This document shows, in pieces, positions 51,371 to 56,055 of a stretch of DNA of 56,055 bases. Location: NCBI GenBank assembly GCA_900318465.1, contig ONKQ01000027.1:1-56055 (forward strand), read 5' to 3'. A program made the translations under genes and the position numbers. This stretch comes from an uncultured Bacteroidales bacterium. Its GTDB lineage: Bacteria > Bacteroidota > Bacteroidia > Bacteroidales > F082. The notes under the pieces were generated by a model. It did not search any database. It was not told the DNA's origin and saw only the letters and a program-made list of their open reading frames with translations. Numbering within the stretch: the first letter of the stretch is position 1; each line of letters begins with the position of its first letter.

Positions 51371-54043
51371 ATGAAAAACAGAGTATTCAACGCATTTCTG
51401 CTTCTTGCCTTGGTGGGCACAATGTTCACCGCTTGCAAAAAAGAGTATCCTACGCCGCCTATCCAAGACCTGCCGATAGGAAGGGTTTACACGATCAGTG
51501 AAATTCTTGCCTTGGAGCCGGGCACCGTTTTCAATGAAGACGCTTCGGTGTATGGCATCATCACTGCCGACGAGGTGTCGGGCAACCTCTACAAGGCCGC
51601 CTTCATGCAAGACCGCGCCACAGGTGCCGCCATCGAACTTTACTTGAATGCCGTCAGTGGCGTGCGCATCGGCGACTCCGTCCGCATCTATCTGAAGGAT
51701 GTGACTTACGCGATGTACAACAACCTGCCCCAGTTGAGCAACTTCGAGGCCGACGGACACATCGTTATTTTGGCCAACAATAAGCCGATTGAGCCTGCTT
51801 TGGCCACCATCGATGAGATTACCCAAGGCAAATACCTCGCGGGTTTGGTGCGTTTGGAGAATGTGAAGTTCACCGAGCAGAACACCTTTGCCGACCCCAC
51901 CACATACGGCAATCGTACTTTGATTGACCCTATGAACCCTTCAAGCAATGTCATCGTGCGCACGAGCAACTACGCAAACTTTGCCAACGACTCGTTGCCG
52001 CAAGGTATTGGCAATTTGACGGCCATTGCCACGGTTTACAACAGCACTTGGCAACTCATCATCCGCTCGGCCCGCGAGTTGGAGTTTGACGGCTATGTGC
52101 CGGGCGGCGCCAATGACTTGCCGTATTGTGAGTTTTTTGCCTCTTCGTTTGGGTCCTACACGACATACGATGTAAAGGGTGCCCAACATTGGGAGATTGA
52201 CTACAGCACTGCCAAGATGACGGGTTACGAAAACAGCACGAACAATGAAAATGAAGACTGGCTGATTTCCGCTAAGTTCTCTTTGGAGAACGTTTCGAGT
52301 GCCAGTATGACGATGTCCTATATTGCCCGCTATTTCAATAATGTGAATGAAGATGTCACCGTTTGGGTTTCCTCAGACTACACCTCTGGCGACCCGAATT
52401 CGGCCAATTGGGAACAAATTCCTGCTTCATGGGTTGAAGGCTCTAACTGGAACGACTTCGCTACCACCACACTCGACCTCTCCCAATTCCTTGGTAAGAA
52501 GGTTTGTGTGGCCGTGAAATACCACTCCAACGACACGAAGGCTGGCACTATTGAGGTGCAGAGCATCTGTATCCAAGAAGGTAGTGGCCCGACGCCTCCT
52601 CCCGGACCGGGCACGGGCGGTGAGTTGCAAACTATGCCTTACACGCAATCGTTTACGGAGGAATTTGGAACCTATATGACTTACGATGTGTTGGGACCGC
52701 AGTCTTGGATGATTGATTATCATACGGCCAAGATGACGGGCTACGCTGGTGGCTCCAATGCCAATGAAGACTGGCTCATTTCTTCGCCTGTGGCTGTCAC
52801 TAATGTGAGCGAGGCCAAGGTTTCAGTGACCTATTCCGCACAGTATCAGAATGCCGACAATGGCGATGTGTCTTTGCAAGTCTCCACGGATTACGTATAT
52901 GGCAATGACCCGTATTCAGCTACTTGGAAAAATATGCAGACGACTTATCCGAACACAGCGAATTTCAATGATTTCCAAACCATTGAAACGAGTTTGAATG
53001 AATTTATCGGTCAGAATGTGACGGTGGCCATTAAATACACTTCAACCGCTTCACAGTCGAGAACAATTGAAATCCAGAGCATCACGGTTCAAGAAGGGGC
53101 AGGTGTGACACCTCCGACACCGCCCACACCGGGAATAGGCGAAGGCAGTGGCACCTTTGAAGACCCGTATAATGTGGCTGCCGGTATTGGTTTGCAAAGT
53201 GAAAAACCGACGGCTTGGGTGAAAGGTTACATTGTAGGTGCGGTGAAAAGTGGTCCATCAAGTGTTTCATCTAATGACGACATTGATTGGTCGGCTCCTT
53301 TTGGCCGTCCCACTAATGTGTTGATTGCCGACGATCCCAATTGCAATGAAGTTTCAAATTGTATCATTGTGGAACTTGTTCCCAGTGGATCTCCTCTTAG
53401 GACCCAAGTGAACTTGGTGGATCATCCTGAAAACCTTGGCAAGACTCTTGCTGTTCTTGGGAAGTTACGCACCTATTTCGGTCAGGCTGGATTGCGTGAC
53501 AGTGAAGGCACCGTGGCCGACTTTGTCTTGGAAGGTGGTGATACACCACCCACGCCTCCCACTCCGGGGACGGGAATTTTCTCTGAATCATTCGCCAATG
53601 GGCAAGGGGAGTTCACCATTCAGGATGTCGATAATGCAGGCATGAATTACGTTTGGACTTATATGAGCAATTATCATTGCATGAAGGCCAACGGCTATTA
53701 TCAAGGTGCCCATACCACGGAAAGTTGGCTTGTTTCGCCTAAAATTGACTTGGCCAACGTCGGCGCTGCCACGCTGAAATTCGACCATGCAGTCGCTTTT
53801 GCCTCGGCTGAAGGATCGTTCTTCGTCATGGCCTCGACCGATTATTCTGGCGACGTTACGACGGCGACTTGGACGGAACTGAATATAGGCACTTGGCCAG
53901 AACCCAATCCCTCTTGGGTGTTTGAGGGCGCTTCTGCCAACTTGAGCGGTTTCGTCGGCCAAAAAGTGACCATCGCCTTCAAGTATACCAGCACGACAGA
54001 TGTCTGTCCCGCTTGGGAAGTGAAGAATGTTGTCGTGGAATAA
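51371..54043 (+). CDS. DUF5689 / choice-of-anchor-J surface lipoprotein
   Basis: An 890-residue lipoprotein with lipobox ending Cys22 (MFTACKK). Residues about 35-245 are a DUF5689 domain (IGRVYTISEILALEPG, VYGIITADEVSGNLYK, VRLENVKF). Two related choice-of-anchor-J-like modules follow (about 250-415 and 425-580; each has STAKMTGY or HTAKMTGY and NEDWLIS). Then come an OB-fold-like DUF6359-type module (about 590-720, AWVKGYIVGAV), and a third anchor-J-like module (about 735-890, ending AWEVKNVVVE). Pro-rich linkers (TPPTPPTPG) join them. It is the likely partner of the TonB receptor upstream. The final VVVE recalls T9SS tails but no full sorting domain is seen. Confidence 0.88.
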   Translation: MKNRVFNAFLLLALVGTMFTACKKEYPTPPIQDLPIGRVYTISEILALEPGTVFNEDASVYGIITADEVSGNLYKAAFMQDRATGAAIELYLNAVSGVRIGDSVRIYLKDVTYAMYNNLPQLSNFEADGHIVILANNKPIEPALATIDEITQGKYLAGLVRLENVKFTEQNTFADPTTYGNRTLIDPMNPSSNVIVRTSNYANFANDSLPQGIGNLTAIATVYNSTWQLIIRSARELEFDGYVPGGANDLPYCEFFASSFGSYTTYDVKGAQHWEIDYSTAKMTGYENSTNNENEDWLISAKFSLENVSSASMTMSYIARYFNNVNEDVTVWVSSDYTSGDPNSANWEQIPASWVEGSNWNDFATTTLDLSQFLGKKVCVAVKYHSNDTKAGTIEVQSICIQEGSGPTPPPGPGTGGELQTMPYTQSFTEEFGTYMTYDVLGPQSWMIDYHTAKMTGYAGGSNANEDWLISSPVAVTNVSEAKVSVTYSAQYQNADNGDVSLQVSTDYVYGNDPYSATWKNMQTTYPNTANFNDFQTIETSLNEFIGQNVTVAIKYTSTASQSRTIEIQSITVQEGAGVTPPTPPTPGIGEGSGTFEDPYNVAAGIGLQSEKPTAWVKGYIVGAVKSGPSSVSSNDDIDWSAPFGRPTNVLIADDPNCNEVSNCIIVELVPSGSPLRTQVNLVDHPENLGKTLAVLGKLRTYFGQAGLRDSEGTVADFVLEGGDTPPTPPTPGTGIFSESFANGQGEFTIQDVDNAGMNYVWTYMSNYHCMKANGYYQGAHTTESWLVSPKIDLANVGAATLKFDHAVAFASAEGSFFVMASTDYSGDVTTATWTELNIGTWPEPNPSWVFEGASANLSGFVGQKVTIAFKYTSTTDVCPAWEVKNVVVE

Positions 54044-54064
54044 ACGAAGCAACAAACCAAAGCA

Positions 54065-54097
54065 AAAAGCCTGCCTTCGGGTGGGCTTTTTTTTATT
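54065..54097 (+). terminator. Terminator after the DUF5689 lipoprotein gene
   Basis: AAAGCCTGCC, loop TTCG, GGTGGGCTTT, then a run of T. The arms contain one or two mismatches. Confidence 0.75.
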
Positions 54098-54240
54098 TTG
54101 CATTGCGGCAGATGATGGGTCGCATTGCGGAATGGCATGGTTTTACCGAAAAAATTCTGGAGCAAACTGTAACTTTTTCGGCATAAGTCCGTCAAACTAA
54201 AGGTGTTGCAGGATTGAGTGAAAAAAAATCACTTTTTCTC
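54098..54240. other. Spacer with a CCGAAAAA/TTTTTCGG hairpin
   Basis: No gene is seen in the 295 bases between 54044 and 54338. Apart from the terminator and the promoter at 54241, it holds a possible stem, CCGAAAAA near 54147-54154 with TTTTTCGG near 54174-54181. Nothing else is recognised. Confidence 0.35.
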
Positions 54241-54270
54241 TTGACAGTATTTAATTTTGTTGTACTTTTG
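54241..54270 (+). promoter_or_regulatory. Promoter of the second TonB receptor gene
   Basis: TTG at 54241-54243 and TACTTTTG at 54263-54270, 19 bases apart, one of the best -33/-7 matches in the window. It gives a leader of about 65 bases. Confidence 0.65.
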
Positions 54271-54338
54271 CAGTGTCCTAATTAACTAATGCACTAAAAT
54301 ATTATAGAGCAAATGTCAAACATTAAAACTATAGCGTT

Positions 54339-56055
54339 ATGAAAAGATTTTTCGCTTTCGCCTGTTGTATGTCCTTCGTTTGGGGCATTCAGGCACAGAA
54401 TTTCAACGGCAAGGTCGTTGACGAAACCAACCAATCCGTTCCCTACGCCAATGTGGTGCAGATGAGCCAAGACTCGGCTTTTTTAACTGGCTGTGTCACT
54501 GATGAAAATGGGACTTTCCAAATGGAGAAGGCGCAAAACGCGGCCTTGCTGAAAGTGTCGTTTATCGGCTACAGGGACAAATGGCTTCCGCTTTCGGGAA
54601 CGCAAACCAACTTGGGCACCATCCAACTTGAAATGGATGCCGTCAGCCTCAATGAAGTGACGGTCAGTGCGGGTCTGCCCGATGTTTACATTAAAGGTGA
54701 CGCGCAAGTGACCACGGTCGAGAACAGCATCCTTGCCGAGGTGGGCGCGGCTGACGATGTGTTGGGCAAGATTCCGGGCATTGCCAAAAACGACGACAAA
54801 CTGACGGTGTTCGGGAAGGGCGAGCCGCTGGTTTACATCAACGGGCGGCAGGTGCGCGACTTCAGCGAATTGGAGCAACTCAACGCCAAGGACATCCAGC
54901 GCGTGGAGTTGGTCACCAATCCGGGGGCGAAGTATGATGCCACGGTCGGGGCAGTGGTGCGCATCGTCACCAAGAAAAACCCCAATGAGGGCTTGGGCGT
55001 GGATGTGCGCTCATCGGTCTATCAATCGGCGGCCAACACCGACCTGCGCGACATCGTGAGTCTCAACTACCGCAAGAACGGCTGGCAATTGTTGGCCACC
55101 GTCGATTACCGCGATATGAAATCCTTGCAACAATCCAGCATCATCCAAGAGAACAAGGTGGAAAACGACTGGCTCCAGCAAAACACCTTGAAGGAAGACA
55201 CCCGGGACGCCCGCCTTTCCAGCGTGTTTGAGGCCAACTATTCCTTCAATCCCGACCACATCGTTGGCGTGCGCTACAGCCCTACTTTCTGGGCGGTGAT
55301 GAACGATTCCATTCACATCAACAGCGCGGTCAAGATGGACGGAGCCTATTACGACCAACTTGAAAGCCGCCAACTGCTGAAGTACGATTACGATATGGGG
55401 CATCGTGTCAATGCTTTTTATCTCGGCAAGTTGGGAAACACCTCCATCGACTTCAACACCGATTTTCTCAGCAACGGGCACACCGTTTATAATAATGGCA
55501 TTGAGCATAGCAGCGAGTGGGACGACCGTATCATCCAATCGGAAAACCCGGTCAAGAACAGGCTTTTGGCTGGCAAACTGACTTTCAGCACACCTCTTTT
55601 CGGGGGTGAGATTTCGTATGGCGGTCAGGCTTCGTTCACCTCGCGCCGCGACGATTACATCAGTCATTCGGAGTATGCCGAGACTTCGTTCACACAAATC
55701 AAGGACAGAAACCTTGCCGCATTTGTGGAATACAGCCGCATGGTGTCTTTCAGCGAGATGGTGACAGGAATGTTCAGTGTGGGTTGCCGCTACGAACACG
55801 CCGCCTACGACTATTACGAGCAAGACCAGCCCATCGACGGCCAAAGCCGCAAGTTCGATCATGTTTTCCCAAGTGCCTCGTTTTCAATGCAAATCGACAG
55901 GGTTCAACTCATGGCGAGTTATTCCGCGAAGACCAGCCGCCCGTCTTACCGCGACCTGCGCAACGCCGTGGAATACATCAACCGCTTCACGTTGCAGACG
56001 GGCAATCCCTTTCTTGAACCGAGCCTGACGCATGACTACTCGTTGGCTGCGTCAT
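54339..56055 (+). CDS. TonB-dependent receptor, outer membrane beta-barrel family (3' end missing)
   Basis: An open frame of 572 codons from the ATG at 54339 to the window edge without a stop. The signal peptide ends near IQAQ (residue 20). A carboxypeptidase-like regulatory domain follows (NFNGKVVDETNQSVPYANVV, LLKVSFIGYRDKWLPL), then a plug (EVGAADDVLGKIPGIAKNDD, GKGEPLVYINGRQV, IQRVELVTNPGAKYDATVGAV) and the first part of the barrel. The order and motifs fit the OMP_b-brl_3 group (PF14905), common in Bacteroidota and of varied or unknown substrate. A well-formed promoter lies upstream. Confidence 0.9.
   Translation, partial: MKRFFAFACCMSFVWGIQAQNFNGKVVDETNQSVPYANVVQMSQDSAFLTGCVTDENGTFQMEKAQNAALLKVSFIGYRDKWLPLSGTQTNLGTIQLEMDAVSLNEVTVSAGLPDVYIKGDAQVTTVENSILAEVGAADDVLGKIPGIAKNDDKLTVFGKGEPLVYINGRQVRDFSELEQLNAKDIQRVELVTNPGAKYDATVGAVVRIVTKKNPNEGLGVDVRSSVYQSAANTDLRDIVSLNYRKNGWQLLATVDYRDMKSLQQSSIIQENKVENDWLQQNTLKEDTRDARLSSVFEANYSFNPDHIVGVRYSPTFWAVMNDSIHINSAVKMDGAYYDQLESRQLLKYDYDMGHRVNAFYLGKLGNTSIDFNTDFLSNGHTVYNNGIEHSSEWDDRIIQSENPVKNRLLAGKLTFSTPLFGGEISYGGQASFTSRRDDYISHSEYAETSFTQIKDRNLAAFVEYSRMVSFSEMVTGMFSVGCRYEHAAYDYYEQDQPIDGQSRKFDHVFPSASFSMQIDRVQLMASYSAKTSRPSYRDLRNAVEYINRFTLQTGNPFLEPSLTHDYSLAAS

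Overview
The window looks like chromosomal DNA of a member of the Bacteroidales (phylum Bacteroidota). The reasons are: promoter boxes of the form TAnnTTTG before most genes and few Shine-Dalgarno sites; several long exported proteins ending in a type IX secretion (T9SS) sorting domain; gingipain-type C25 peptidases; a GldA-type ABC ATPase; BspA-like leucine-rich repeat and FISUMP surface proteins; TonB receptors with a partner lipoprotein. Species cannot be named. No rRNA, tRNA, CRISPR array, prophage or complete insertion sequence was seen.

Layout. 1-2.8 kb: the start of a secreted protein (cut by the window edge), a GldA-like ATPase and a DUF4143 ATPase, all on the minus strand. 3.0-6.0 kb: a housekeeping block rplM-rpsI-rpsB-tsf, ending in a strong terminator. 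6.1-7.3 kb: an MNT/HEPN toxin-antitoxin-type pair, then a small HTH gene bracketed by two strongly folded elements. 7.4-16.3 kb: a 2082-residue BspA-like LRR surface protein, a small exported protein and a GH20 hexosaminidase lipoprotein. 16.3-26 kb: two gingipain homologues on the minus strand, one resembling Rgp and one Kgp, with almost identical 3' ends, separated by a TerB/J-domain protein and an AAA/PD-(D/E)XK protein. 26-30 kb (minus): a C-terminal processing protease translationally coupled to a second MNT/HEPN pair, then TsaC/YrdC and a glycosyltransferase. 30-37.5 kb is accessory: a polyvalent-type kinase, a DUF234 ATPase behind tandem palindromes, GrpB, a Vat-like acetyltransferase, an alpha/beta hydrolase, a TolB-like lipoprotein, a long inverted-repeat element, and a DUF4062 ATP-binding regulator with a damaged C-terminus. 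37.5-42.3 kb: a VWA membrane protein, SlyD, a FISUMP lipoprotein and an exported endonuclease/phosphatase. 42.3-48.5 kb: hipBA with a candidate operator, a candidate structured RNA, a FISUMP surface protein, and a DUF1016 remnant abutting an Rpn-type nuclease. 48.6-56 kb: a TonB receptor with a DUF5689 lipoprotein, then a second TonB receptor running off the end.

How the genes fit together. The main theme is the cell surface: T9SS cargo proteases and adhesins, surface lipoproteins, glycan hydrolysis and TonB import suggest an organism feeding on host or dietary protein and glycans. Scattered through this are small conflict-type cassettes (two MNT/HEPN pairs, HipBA, DUF4143, DUF234 and AAA-nuclease ATPases, Rpn) and many dispersed inverted or tandem repeats, one of which lies in frame inside the GH20 gene.

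The least explained signals are the folded region overlapping the translation start of the small HTH gene (6895-7051), the unassigned candidate RNA at 44384-44655, the inverted-repeat element at 35731-35889, and the coupling of an MNT/HEPN pair to a CtpA-type protease.
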